Of a stretch of DNA of 64,000 nucleotides, positions 32,471 through 45,025 are shown in pieces; within the stretch, counting starts at the first letter, position 1, and the number at the start of each line of letters is the position of its first letter. The position numbers were made by a program, and so were the translations under genes. Origin of the DNA: Cacajao melanocephalus (lineage: Eukaryota; Chordata; Mammalia; Primates; Pitheciidae). The stretch lies in the NCBI GenBank assembly GCA_963573385.1, contig CAUYLG010066169.1, positions 1-64,000 on the forward strand. Direction: 5' to 3'. The notes under the pieces are model-generated. The model ran no database searches and was not told the DNA's origin. It was given only the letters and a program-made list of their open reading frames with translations.

Positions 32471-35400
32471 TTCTTAAGTCCTAGATGATAAGACTCCTTT
32501 TGCTTGAGAAAAGCAGAAGGAAAACTAAAGGGGACTTTGTCTTGCACCTTAGGAACCAGCTTGGCCACAGTCGGGTGGAGTGCCAAGCAGGATCATGGAG
32601 TCTCTGATTCCAGGCCTTGGCTCTTGGACAATATTTCTAGACCTGCCCTGAGTCAGAGGGGAGCCCACTGCCCTGAAAGGTGAGTCCCAGGACTGGCAGC
32701 ATTCACCACAAGCTGACTGAAGAGACCTGGGCCTTAAATGAATATCAGTGGTAGCCTAGCAGAACTCGTCATGGGCCTCTGTGGTAGCCAAGGGGTCAGG
32801 CTCTTCTGCTTGAAGAAAGGGAAGGAAGGAGTGAGAAGGACTGTGTTTGTTGGTTTGAGGGCAAGCTCTGCCAAAGCAGAATAGAACACCAAGTAGACTT
32901 CTAATGTTTCTGACTCCAGTCCCTAGATTCCAGACAGCCTCTTTGGACCTACTTGGACCTGGGGAAATCTTGATGCCCTGAAGGGAAGGACAAAAGACTG
33001 ACTGGTTTTGTCATCTGCTGATTATAGAGCACTAGGGTCTTGAGTGAACAGAAGTGGTAGCCAGGTAGTAATTACATTGGGACCTGGGTAAGGCCCAGTG
33101 TTGTACTGGCTTTAGGTCTAACCCGAAGCAGTTCCAGCGGTGGTGAGGGGTGCTTGTGTCACGCCACCCCCAGCCCCAGGGGCTCCCTTTGATTGGAAGG
33201 AAGTAAGGAAAGAGAACCAGAGTCTCTGCATGGTAATCCAGAGAATTCTTCCAGATCTTATCCAAGACTACCAAGGCAGTACCTCTATGAGTCTGCAAGA
33301 ACCACAGCATTACTGGACTTGGGGTGTCCCTTAATGCAGATATGGCATAGATCACAACACTCAGGTCCTTTGGAATACTTAGGAAGCCTTCCTAAGAAGG
33401 GCAGGTACAAACAACCCCAAAATATAAAGACTACAATAAATATCTAACTTTTCAATCCCCAGACACTGACAAACATCAATAAGCATCAAGGCCATTTGGG
33501 AAAATGTAACGTCACCAAACAATCTAAATAAGGCACCAGGGACCAATCCTGGAGACACAGAGATAGAGAATTCAAAATACTGTTTTGAGGAAACTCAAAG
33601 ATGTTCAAGATAACACAGAGAAGAAATTCAGAATTCTATCAATAACTTTAACAATGATAGTAAAATAATTAAAACAATCCAGCAGAAATTCTGATGTTGA
33701 AAAAATGCAATTGACATACAGAAAATGCAGCAGAATGATCAAGCAGAAGAAAGTATTTGTGAGCTTGAAGACAGGCTATTTGAAAATATACAGTCAGAGG
33801 AGATAAAACGAAAAGAATTAAAAATAATGTAATACACCTACAGGATCTAGAAAATAGCTTCAAAAGGGCAAATCTAAGGGTCATTGGCCTTAAATAGGAA
33901 GTAGAGAAAGAGAGTAGGAAGTATATTCAAAGGGATAATAACAGAGAACTCCCCAAGTCTAAAGAAAGATATCAATAGCCAAGTACAGGAAGCTTTTAGA
34001 ACACAAAGCAGATTTAACTCAAAGCAAAATGCCTCAAGGCATTTAATAAACTCCCAAAGGTCAAGGATAAAGAAAGGATCCTAAAAACAGCAAAAGAAAC
34101 AAATAACATATACTGGAGCTCTAATATGTCTGGCAGCAGAGTTTTTAGGGGATACCTCGCATGCCAGGAGAGAGTAGCATGATATAAAGTGCTGAAAGAA
34201 AAACACTTTTACCCTAGAATAGTATGTCCAGTAAAAATATCCTTCAGATATGAAGGAGAAATAAAGACTTTCCCAGGCAAACACTGAGGGATTTCATCAA
34301 CACCAGACCTGTCCTACAAGAAATCCTGAAAGGAGTACTTCGATCAGAAATAAAAAGACACTAAAGAACAATAAGACATCATCTGATGGTACAAAACTCA
34401 CTGGCAATAGTAAGTAAACACAAAAACCAGAATATTATAATACTGTAACTGTAGTGTGTAAACTACTGTTCTCTTAAGTAGAAAGACTAAAGGATGAACC
34501 AAACAAAAATAATATCTACAACAACTTTTCAAGACATAGACGGTATAATAAATATAAATATCAAAAAGTTAAAAAATGGGAAAACAAAGTTAAAGTGTAG
34601 AGTTTTTGTTAACTTTGTTTTTGCTTATTTATTTGCTTATATAAGCAGCATTAAGTTGTATCAGCTTAAAAATCATGGGTTATGAGACATTATTTGTAAA
34701 CCTCATGGTAACTTCAAATCATAAAAGATACAACAAATACACAAAAAGTAAAAAGCAATAAATTAAATCCTACCACCAGAGAAAATCACCTTCACTAAAA
34801 CTAAGGCAGGAAGAAAGGAAAATAAAAAGAGAAGACCGCAAAACAACCAGAAAGCAAATGACAAATTAACAGAAGTAAGTCCTTACTTATCAATAATGAT
34901 TTTGAATGTAAATGAAGAAAACTCTCCAATCAAAGGACACAGAGTGGCTGGAAGGATAGAAAACAAGACTCAGTGATCTGTTGCCTATAAGAAACACATT
35001 TCACATATAAAGATACAGATAGACTGAAAATAAAGGGATGGGAAAAGATATGCTTTGCCAAAGAAAACCAAAAAAAGAGCAAGGATAATTATATTTATAT
35101 CAGACAAAATAAATTTGAAGACAAAACCAGAAGAAGAAACAAAGGAGGTCCTTATGTAATGATAAGTCAATTCAGCAAGAGGATATGACAATTGTAATAT
35201 ATATGCACCTAACACTGGAGCACTCAGATATATAAAGCAAATATTATTAGAGCTAAAAAGAAAGATAGTCCTGAATACAATCATAGCTGGAGAATTTGAC
35301 ACTCCACTTTTAGCATTGGAGAAATGTTCTGGACAGAAAATCAGTAAAGAAACATCAGACTAATCTGCAGTGTAGACCAATAAATAATAAATATTTACAG

Positions 35401-35959
35401 AACATTTCATTCAACAGCTGTAGAATACACATTCTTTTTCTCAGCACATGCATAATTCTCAAGGACAGACCACATGTTAGGTCACAAAACAAATCTTAAA
35501 ATATTCAGAAATATTGAAATAATATCAAGCATCTTCTCTGAGTACAACGGAATAAAACCAGAAAGCAATAACAAGTGGAATTTTGGAAACTGTACAAACA
35601 CATGGAAATTAAACAATACGCTCCTGAATGACCAGTAGGACAATGAAAAAATTAAGAAGAAAATTGAAACATTTCTTGAAACAAATGATAATGGAAACAA
35701 AACATACCAAAACCTATGGGATACAGAAAAAGCAGTACTAAGAGGGAAGTTTATAGCTATCAGTTTATAACTACATCAAAAAAGAAGAAAAACTTTAAAA
35801 AATAACCTAACAATGCATCTTAAAGAACTAGAAAAGCAAGAACAAACCAAACCCAAAATTAGTAGGAAAAAAAAAAGAAATAATAAAGATTATAGCAGAA
35901 ATTAATGGAATTGAAACAAAGAAGATAATACAAAAGATCAACAAAATGAAAAGTTGTTT

Positions 35960-36040
35960 GTTTTTTTCAAGGAAAATCATGAGTTTTCATTTTATTCTCA
36001 AGCAGTTTCCATAAATAACATCTTAAGTCTATACCATAGA
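35960..36040 (-). pseudogene. Retrocopy of an mRNA 3' end, 81 bp, with TSD
   Basis: L1 ORF2 is interrupted by 81 bp flanked by the 12-bp direct repeat GAAAAGTTGTTT (35948-35959 and 36041-36052). On the minus strand the insert ends in A7, preceded by AATAAA (plus-strand TTTATT at 35991-35996) about 24 nt upstream. This is the layout of a 5'-truncated, L1-copied mRNA tail. The parent gene is not recognised. Confidence 0.8.
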
Positions 36041-38160
36041 GAAAAGTTGTTTTTTTGTAAAGATAAATAAATTGACAAATTTTTAGCCAGACTAAAAAGA
36101 GAGAGAGAATAACCAAGTAAATAAAATTAGAGATGAAAAGGAGACATCACAGCTGATACTGCAGAAATTTAAAGCAACATTAGTGGCTAGCATGAGCAAC
36201 AATATGCCAATAAACTGAAAAACCTAGAAGAAATGAATAAATTCCTACATGCATACAACCTCTCAACATTGAACCATGAAGAAGCCCAAGACTGAACAGA
36301 CCTATAACAAGTAATGAGATTAAAGCCATAACAAAAAATCTCTCAATAAAGAAAAGCCCAGGACAGATGGCTTCATTGCTGAAGCCAAATGTTTAAAGAA
36401 GAACCGATACTAATGCTGTTCAAACTATTTCAATAAATAGAGAAGGAGGGAATACTTCCAAACTCCTTCTCTGAGGTCAGTATTACCCTGATACTAAAAC
36501 AAGACAAAGACACATCCAAAAAGAAAACTACGAGCTAATATTACCAATAAATATTTATGCAAAAATCCTCAGCAAAATACCAGCAAACTGAATTCATTAA
36601 TACATTTAAAAGATCATTCATCATGACCAAGTGGGATTTATCAGAGCAATTCAAGAATGGTTAGACATACATGAATCAATCAATGTGATACATCGTATCA
36701 ACAGAATGATGAAAACTATATGATAATCTCAACTGATGCTGAAAAAGCATTTGATAACATTCAACATCTCTTCATGATAAAACCCCTTAAAAATGGTATA
36801 GAAAGAACATACTTCAACATAATAAAAGCCATACGTGACAGACCCATAGCTAATATCATAATGAATGGGGAAAAAAAGCTTTTTCTCTAAGATTTGTAAC
36901 ACAACAAGGATGGTCACTTCTACCACTGTTATTCAATGTAGTATTAGAAGTCCTAGGTAGAGCAATCAGACAATAAATAAAGGACATGCAAATTGGAACA
37001 GAGGAAGACAAATTATCCTTGTTTATAGATTATGTAATCCTATGTTTGGAAAAACCTGAAAACTCCACACACACACACAGAAAGACATTAGAACTGGCAA
37101 ACAAATTCCGTAAAGTTCCAGGATACAAAATTAACATACAAAAATCAGTAGCATTCCTACAAGCCAAACAGACAACCTGAAAAATGAATCTAGAATGTAA
37201 TCCCATTTATAATAGCTAAAAATAAAATACCTAGAAATTTGCCAAAGAAGTCAAATATCTCTACAACAAGAACTGTAAAACATTGGTGAAAGAAATTAAA
37301 GAGAACGCACACACAAAATGGATAGATATACTCCATGTTCATGGATTGGAAGAATCAATATTGTTTAAATGTCCATACTACACAAAGCAATCTATGGATT
37401 CAATGCAATCTCTCTCAAAATACTATGACATTCTTCAAAGAGTTGTTTTTTAAAAACCAAAAATTTATATAAAACCACAAAATACCTAGAATAACCAAAG
37501 CTATGTAGAACACAACTAGAGAAATCACATTACCTAACCTCAAATTATACTACAGAGGTATAATAACCAGAACAGCATGATACTGGTACAGAAACAGACA
37601 CATAGAAGAGTGGAACAGAATAGAGAACCCAGAAACAAATCTATACATCTGCAGTAAATTCAATTTTGACAAAAATGCCAAGAACATACGTTGGAGAAAG
37701 GATGATCTCTTTAATAAATGATGCTGGGAAAACTGGACATACATATGCAGAAGAATGAAACTAGATCCCTGTCTTTTGCCATATACAAAAAAAAAATGGA
37801 TTAAAGACTTAAATCTAAGACCTCACACTGTGAAATTACTGAAAGAAAATACTGGGGAAACTCTCCAAGACATTAGACTGGGCAAAGATTTCTTGAGTAA
37901 TATCCAACAAGCACAGGCAACCAAAGCAAAAATAAACAATTGGGGTAACAACAAGTTTAAAAGCTTCTGCACAGAAAAGTAAACAAACAAATAAGTGAAA
38001 AGCCAACTAAGTAAATGGAAGAAAATATTTGCAGAATATCCATCTGACAAGGGAATAATAATAATAATACATAAGGAGCTCAAACAACTCTATAGGAAAA
38101 AATCTGTTAATCTAATTTAAAAATGGACAAATGATCTAAATAGATATTTCTTTAAAGAAT

Positions 38161-38510
38161 AGACATATGCAGATAGCAAACAGGTATATGAGAAGGTGCT
38201 CAACATCACTGATCATCAGAGAAATGCAAATCAAAACTACAATAAGATATCATCTCACCCCAGTTAAATTGGCTTTTATCCAAAATACAGGCAATAACAA
38301 ATGCTGTCAAGGATGTGGAGAAAAGGGAACCCTTGTACGCTGTTGGGAATGTAAATTAGTACCATTACGGAGAAAAGTTTGGAGGTTTCTCAAAAAACTG
38401 AAAAGACATACAAATAGAAAACAGGTATATGGAAAGGTGCTCAACATCATTGATTATCAGAGATAAGCAAATCAAAACTACAGTGAAATATTATCTCACC
38501 CCAGCTAAAT
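38161..38510 (+). repeat. Direct duplication within L1 ORF2, 243-bp offset
   Basis: 38161-38269 (starting AGACATATGCAGATAGCAAA) recurs in diverged form at 38404-38510 (AGACATACAAATAGAAAACA). The second copy replaces about 40-45 bp of normal ORF2 sequence between CTCAAAAAACTGAAA and ATACCC. Confidence 0.88.
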
Positions 38511-40833
38511 ATACCCAAAATAATGGATATCAGTATATTGAAGAAATGTCTGCACTCTCATGTTTATTGCATCAGTGCTCACAAGAGCCAAGATTTGGAA
38601 GTAATGTAAGTAAATCAACAGACAAATGGCTAAAGAAAACATGGTACATGTACACAATGGAGTACTTTACACTCATAAAAACAATGAAACCTGCCATTTG
38701 CAATAATCAGAATGAAACTGAAGGTCATCATATTAAGTGAAATAAGCCAGGAAGGCACAGAAAGACAAACTTTGCATGCTTTCACTTATTTGTGGGAGCT
38801 AAAAACAAAAAAAAAATTAAACTAATGGATTTGGAGAGTGGAAGGATTGTTGTCAGAGGTTGAGAAGCATAGTGGGATGGTTTGGGGGAAGTGGAGATAG
38901 TTAATGGGCACAAAATATAATTAGAAAGAATGAATGAAGTCTAGTATTCACCCACACAATGTGATATATACACACACAAACACACATATATATATACACA
39001 CTATGTAATCACAAAACTTAAAAATAAATTAATTACAATCTCTAAAAGTTATATTTATACTATACTGTAGTCTATTAAGTGTGTAATAGTATTATGTATA
39101 AAAAGTGTACATGCCTTAGTTTAAAAACACTTTATTGCTAAAAAAAAAAAAAGTTAGCAGCCATCTGAGCCTTCAGTGGGTCTTAACACTTTTTTGCTGG
39201 TGTTGAGTCTTGTTTCAATATTGATGGCTATTTATTAATCAGGGTGATGGTTGCTGAAGGTTATGTTAACTGTGGCAATTTCTTAAACAAGAAAACAATG
39301 AAACATATTGCATTGACAGACTCTTCCTTTCCCAAAGATTTCTCTGTAGTATGCAATGCTATTCAGTAGCATTTTACCAACAGTAGAACTTACTTCAAAA
39401 TTAAAATCAATACTCTCAAGACATGCCACTGCTTTATCAACTAAGTTTATGTAATATTTTAAATCCTTTGTTGTCATTTCAACAAAGTTCATAGCAACTT
39501 CACAAGGAGTAGATTTTGTCTTAATCTACTTTCTTTGCTCATCCATAAGAATTGCCTCCTCCTCATCTTTTCATTTTAACATGAAGTTGTAGCAATTCAG
39601 TCACATCATCAGGTTTCACTTCTGATTCCAGTTCTCTTACTCTTTCTGCCATATTTATGGTTACTTCCTCCAATGAAGCCTTGAACTCCTCAAAGTTATC
39701 CATGAGGGTTGGAATCAATTTATTCCTGACTCCTTTTATAGCGTTTATATTTTGATCTCTTCCCAATAATCATGAATGTTCTTAATGCAATCTAGAATGG
39801 GGAATCCTTTCCAGAAGGTTTTCAACTTACTTTGTCCATATTCATCAGAGAAATCATTATCTATGGCAGCTATAACCTTATGAAATGTATTTCTTAAATG
39901 ACCTGAAAATTAAAATTATTCCTTGATCTATGGGTTGCAGAATTAATATTATGTTAGCTCTAAGGAAAACAACATTAATCTTGTCCATCTCCATCAGAGC
40001 TCTTTGGTGACCATGTGCATTGTCAATGAGCAGTAATAGTTTGAAAATAATCTTTTTTTTTTTCAGCAGTAAGTCACAACAGTGGGCTTAAAATATTCAG
40101 TAAACAGATGTGCCATCATCCAGGCTTTGTTGTTCCATTTCTAGAGCACAAACAAAGTCAATTTAGCACATTTTTAAAGGCCCTAGAATTTTCAGAATAG
40201 TAAATTATCATTGGCATCAACTTAAAGTCACCAGCTGCATTAGCCCCTAACAAGAGAGTGAGCTTGTTCTTTGAAGCTCTGAAGTCAGGCATTGATTTAT
40301 TCTCTCTGGCTATGAAGGTCCTACATAACATCTTCCAATAGAGGTGTTTCATCTACATTGAAAATCTGTTGTTTCATGTAGCCACCTTTGTCAGTTATCT
40401 TAGATAGATTTTCTGCATAACTGGCTGCGGCTTTTACCTCAGCACTTGCAGAGTCACCTTGTACTTTAATGTTACAGAGATGGATTTTCTCCTTAAGCCT
40501 CCTGGACCCATCTCTACTCACGTCACATTTTTCTTCTGTGGTTTTCTCACCCTCTCTCAGCCCTCATAGAATTTAAGTGAGTTGGGGCCTTGCTCTGAAT
40601 TTGGCTTCAGTTTGAGAGAATGTTGTGGGTGATTTGATCTTTTATACAGATCACTCAGACTTTCTGCATATCAGCAATAAGGCTGTTCTACTTTCTTATT
40701 ATTCTTGTGTCCAATGGAGTGGTACTTTTAATTTCCAGTGAGAAGTTTTCCTTTGTATTCACAACTTGTCTAACAGTTTGGTACAAGAAGCCTAGTTTTT
40801 GACCTATCTCAGCTTTCAACATGCTTTCCTCAC

Positions 40834-41175
40834 TGGTATAGTTTGTCTGTGTTCCCACCTACATTTCATCTTAAATTATAATTGCCACACGTGGGAGGGA
40901 ACCAATGGGAAGCAATTGAATCATGGAGGCAGGTCTTTCCCATGCTGTGCTAGTGATAGTAAATAAGGCTCACAGGATTTGATGGTTTTGTAAAGGCGAG
41001 TTCCCCTACACAAGCCCTCTGAACTGCCTCCATGTAAGATGTGCCTTTTATCTTCCACCATGATTGTAAGGCCTCCCTAGCCACATGGAACTGTGAATCC
41101 ATTAGACCTCTTTTTTTTTTTAATTACCCAATCTTGAGTATGTCTTTATTAGGAGCATGAAAATGGACTAATACA
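40834..41175 (+). repeat. THE1 5' LTR
   Basis: TGGTATAGTTTGTCTGTG to GGACTAATACA; contains a degraded T-run near 41112-41123 in place of the usual CTTTATAAATT block. Confidence 0.93.
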
Positions 41176-42737
41176 GTAAATTAGTACCAGTAGAGTGGTG
41201 TGCTGCTGTAAAGATACCTAAAAATGTGGAAGCAATTTTGGAACTGGGCAACAGGCTGAGGTTGGAACAGAAAAAGACAGGAAAATGTAAGAAAGTTTGG
41301 AAATTCCTTGAGACTTGTTGAATGGCTTCGACCAAAATTCTAATAATGATATGGACAATGAAATCCAGGTTGAGGTGGTCTCAGATGGAGATAAAAAGCT
41401 TGTTGGGAACTGGAGGAAAGGTGACTCTTGTTATGCTTTAGCAAAGAGACTGACAGCATTTTTAACCTGCCCTAGGGATTTTTGGAACTTTGAACCTGAG
41501 AGAGATGATTAAGAGTACTTGTGGAAGAAATTTCTAAGCAGCAAAGCATTCAAGAGTTGACTTGGGTGCTTTTAAAAGCATTCAGTTTTAAAAGGGAAAC
41601 AGAGCATAAAAGTTTGAAAAATTTGCAGCCTGATGACGCAATAGAAAAGGAAAAACGAATTTTCTGAGGAGATATTCCAGCTGGCTGCAAAAATTTGCAT
41701 AAGTGATGAGGAGCCAAATGTTAATTGCCAAGACAATGGGGAAAATGTCTCCAGAGCTCATCAGAGACCTTCATGGAAACTCCTCCCATCACAGGCCCAG
41801 AGACCTAGGAGGAAAAAATGGTTTCATGGGCTGGGCCCTGGGCTCCCCTTCTGCGTGCAGCCGAGGGACTTGGTTCCCGGCATCCCACCTGCTCTAGCCA
41901 TGGCAAAAAGTGGCCAAGGTATAGCTCAGGCTGTGGCTTCAGAGGGTGCAAGCCCCAAGCCTTGGCAGCTTCCATGTGGTGTTGAGCCTGTCGGTTCACA
42001 GAAGTCAAGAATTGAGATTTGGGAACCTCCACCTAGATTTCAGAGGATGTATAAAATCACCTGGATATCAAAGCAGAAGTTTGCTGCAGGGGCAGGGCCC
42101 TCATGGAGATCCTCTGCTAGGGCAGTGGGGAAGGAAAATGTGGGTTGAAGCCTCCACACAGAGTCCCCACTCGGGCATTGCCTAGTAGAGCTGTAAGAAG
42201 AGGTCCACCATCCACCAGACCCCAGAATGGTAGATCCACTGACAGCTTGCACCGTGTGCCTGGAAAAACCACACAATCAATGCCAGCTGGCGAAAGCAGC
42301 CAGGAGGGAGGCTGTACCCTGAGAAGCCACAGGGGTAGAGCTGCCCAAGACCATGGGAACCCATCTCTTGCATCAGCATGACCTGGATGTGAGACATGGA
42401 GTCAAAGGAGATCATTTTGGAGCTTTAAGATTTGACTGCCCTGCTGGATTTCAGACTTGCATGGGGTCTTTAGTCCTCTCATTTTGAGCAATTTCTCCCA
42501 GTTGGAATGGCTGTATTTACCCAATGCCTGTACCCTCATTGTATCTAGGAAGTGACTAACTTGCTTTTGATTTTACTGGCTTATAGGCAGAAGGAACTTA
42601 GCTTGTCTCAGATGAGACTTTGGACTGTGGACTTTTGAGTTAAAGCTGAAATGAGTTAAGACTTGGGGGACTGTTGGGAAGACATGATGGCTTTTGATAT
42701 GTGAGGACATGATATTTTGGAGGGGCTATGGGCAGAA

Positions 42738-43099
42738 TGACATGGTTTGTCTGTGACCCCACCCAAATTTCATCTTGAATTGTAGCTCCCATGATTCTCA
42801 TGTGTTGAAGGTGGGCCACGGGGAGGTAATTGAATCATGGGGACAGGTCTTTCCAATGCTGTTCTCTTGATAGTGAGTAAGTCTCATGAGATCTGATGGT
42901 TTTATAAAGGGGAGTTGCCCTACACAAGCTCTCTCGCCTGCCACCATGTAAGACATCTCTTTGCTCTTCCTTTAACTTTCACCATCATTGTGAGGCCTCC
43001 CCAAACATGTGGAATGGTGAGTTCATTAAACCTCTTTTCTTTATAAATTACCCAGTCTCAGGTATATTCTTACCAGCAACATGAGAACAGACTAATACA
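42738..43099 (+). repeat. THE1 3' LTR
   Basis: TGACATGGTTTGTCTGTGAC to AGACTAATACA; retains ATTAAACCTCTTTTCTTTAT, the usual polyadenylation area. Confidence 0.94.
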
Positions 43100-43537
43100 C
43101 TCACTAAGCTTAATTATAATCTAGCTTTTTATTTAAAGTGAGAAACATGAAACTCTTTCACTTCATCACTCAGAGGCCATTATAGGGTTAATAAGTGGTC
43201 TAATTTCAACACTGTTGTGTCTGCGGGAATTGAGAGTCCAAGGAACAGGAGAAAATGAGGGAACTGCTGATTGGTGGAGCAGTTAGAACACACACAGCAT
43301 TTACTGACTAAGTGCACCATCTTACATGGATGCAATTTGTGGTACCCTAAAATAATTACAATAGGAATATCAAAGATCACTGATCATAGATCACCATAAC
43401 AGATATAATAAAAGTGAACATGTTTAAATATTGTAAGAATTACCAAAATGTAACATAGAGACACAAGGTGAGCACACGCTCTTGGATAAATGGCACCAAT
43501 GGAATTGCTGGATGAAGGATTGCCACCCAAACCACCA

Positions 43538-43543
<6 letters not shown>

Positions 43544-43571
<28 letters not shown>
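43544..43571. repeat. (A)28 homopolymer in Tigger1 right arm
   Basis: 28 consecutive A between CCAATTTGT and TCTGTGAAGC, where Tigger1 normally has a short A-rich stretch. Confidence 0.95.
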
Positions 43572-43575
<4 letters not shown>

Positions 43576-43618
43576 TGAAGCACAATAGTAAGGTGCCATA
43601 AAATGAGGTATGCCTGTA

Positions 43619-44875
43619 ATTTTTATTAAGAAAGATGGCTTCTTTTTATAGTTAAAGAAGGGTGAAATCCCTGGAGAAGGAGAGATTGCCATCCTAAGCA
43701 TCCCCAAAGACATAAAACCTTATAAATATTTCTGTGTTCACTTTGACAAAATCTCATTGCCCTTTCAAGCATAAAACTTAAACTCTGTTGGTTTGAAACG
43801 GAATGCTGTTTTATCTTTTGTGTGCTTAGAACTGTTCTTCATTATAAAACACCCCTCTTCTGCAGATCTATACTTTTTCATTCAAGATCTACAGGAAAAT
43901 AAATAATACTGGTTCCAAATATCTTTTGTGAGAGAATGTTCAAAAGTTTGATCATATGCAGGCCTCTTTGTTATAATATAGTAAACCTTTGATTGCATCA
44001 CTCCTATCTAAACATGTTTCTCCTGATCATCTCTCAGTTTGTATGAGGGAGTCAGGATTGGTTTTCTTGGTTTGTTTCCTGCTTTGTTTCTCTTTAAGCA
44101 CAATGGCAGCCAGTTGTTCCTGTGGCACTATGGTCTGCTGAATTTTTCTCTTATCAATCTTCCAGAGAAAAAAATTTTAAGGATGTTTGTTATTACAATA
44201 ATTAGAAAGGAATTCTACCTCTTATATTCTCACAGATATCAGGAAATATACCCATTGGCCACAATGCTAATCACTAAACTTCAGATTCCTTAAAGGCTCT
44301 ATTATTTTAACTACCATTCCCTTAAAAAATGGCTAGTTGTGGAAACCTCAGGAAATGCACAGGAAATAACTGCCTGAGAAAATGTTAGGGAACTGGATCA
44401 TATAACAAAGTGGTAAGGCATGACTGAAATTACACCCAAACACTATTATTTAACTTTTCAAATTGTCTTGGTTGGTGGCATTAAATATTTATAAAGAAAT
44501 AAGCCTGTCACAAAATAGATATCATGTCTTAGAAATATTATTGCCCAATTAGCCAAAGAACCAAAACCGCCAGCTAGTTATTGACTTTTCAAGGCAAGGG
44601 GAAGTGGCGAGTTGAGTCAATTATCCAGGCAATATTCTTGCTACTGAGAGAATTTGTGTTCAAAGATTCTAAGTGATTGGTGACAAACACTGCCTGCAGT
44701 CAACTTTTCACTTTTATTTTGGATATCCATTTAATTTACAAGTTCACAGATATTTAGAATGCTGAAGATACAGCATCTGACTTAAAAAATAATACGTAGA
44801 CAGTTTGCAGTAGGAAAAGATAATATAAATAAGAGATATTCTCTCTTATCACTCAGGACCTATTCAGCTCTATCT
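43619..44875. other. Unique intron, nothing recognised
   Basis: No named repeat or exon. 44520-44720 is repeat-free with balanced composition but shows no decisive motif. Confidence 0.45.
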
Positions 44876-45025
44876 TGATTCCATACCAGACAGACTCAGG
44901 TTTACATTTCAGTTTGCTACTAGTGCTTATGAATTTGGGAATTTTTTTTCTTCATTAATCCTCAGTTTCTCTCTTTGTGAAGTGACAATAACAGTACCTA
45001 CCTTTGGCTTAAAGATACACATTTA
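44876..45025 (+). repeat. MIR, sense
   Basis: CAGACAGACTCAGGTTTACA, AATCCTCAGTTTCTCTCTTT, then ACAATAACAGTACCTACCTT follow MIR order. Confidence 0.8.

Larger units (their letters stand above)
34880..38740 (+). pseudogene. L1 ORF2 relic (endonuclease/reverse transcriptase), broken
   Basis: The start AGTAAGTCCTTACTTATCAA marks the endonuclease domain. The reverse transcriptase region follows at about 36300-37200. The catalytic FADD-type motif C reads LSLFIDYVILCLEKP near 37010-37060, so at least one catalytic Asp is gone. Short frames at 36986-37180 and 37755-37982 are ORF2 pieces between stops. The retrocopy insert and the back-duplication at 38404-38510 disrupt it further. Confidence 0.9.
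30822..39043 (+). mobile_element. Full-length L1 (L1PB/L1PA16-like) inside Tigger1
   Basis: It begins GGGGAAAGGAGCAGAGCAAG with a long 5' UTR (to about 33500), then an ORF1 region (about 33550-34350), an inter-ORF spacer, ORF2 (about 34880-38740) and the 3' UTR to 39043. It is flanked by the 9-bp TSD AAAAGTTAT at 30813-30821 and 39044-39052, inside Tigger1 sequence. About 8.2 kb includes an ERV LTR (31874-32470), a small retrocopy (35960-36040) and an internal duplication (38404-38510). A poly-A tail is degenerate. Old and inactive. Confidence 0.93.
40834..43099 (+). mobile_element. THE1-type MaLR provirus with both LTRs, inside Tigger1
   Basis: The 5' LTR spans 40834-41175 and the 3' LTR 42738-43099, both in the THE1/MST style (start TGRYATRGTTTGTCTGTG, end ACTAATACA). 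About 1.56 kb of internal sequence lies between. A perfect 5-bp TSD CTCAC flanks it (40829-40833, 43100-43104). MaLR internal regions are non-autonomous and this one has only short broken frames. The LTRs have diverged clearly, which indicates an old insertion. It interrupts the Tigger1 transposase. Confidence 0.95.
39160..43180 (-). pseudogene. Tigger1 transposase relic (DDE/pogo), broken
   Basis: The minus strand would start at an ATG complementary to 43178-43180 (Met-Ala-Ser-Glu) but meets stops after four codons. The THE1 provirus then interrupts the DNA-binding half. Recognisable catalytic pieces remain: [10 protein letters not shown] (first Asp, about 40350), [14 protein letters not shown] (second Asp, about 40000-40030) and LQPIDQGI (third Asp, about 39930). 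C-terminal segments are at 39563-39766 and 39283-39492. The pieces are in different frames, and a T-rich expansion near 40050 adds to the damage. No transposase can be made. Confidence 0.92.
30708..43616 (-). mobile_element. Tigger1 DNA transposon (pogo type), split by two later insertions
   Basis: It starts with the terminal inverted repeat CAGGCATATCTTGGAGATA at 30708 and ends with GAGGTATGCCTG at 43616, flanked by TA on both sides (30706-30707, 43617-43618), as expected for Tc1/mariner/pogo transposons. Tigger1 pieces are 30708-30821, about 39044-40828 and 43105-43616, together about 2.4 kb, the usual full length. The transposase reads on the minus strand. An L1 splits the left side and a THE1 provirus the right. 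A 28-A run at 43544-43571 replaces a few bases near the right terminus. Confidence 0.96.

Noticed and set aside
36986..37180. Possible active reverse transcriptase
   Set aside because: The catalytic motif reads FIDY instead of the FADD-type motif, and the frame is closed by stops on both sides.
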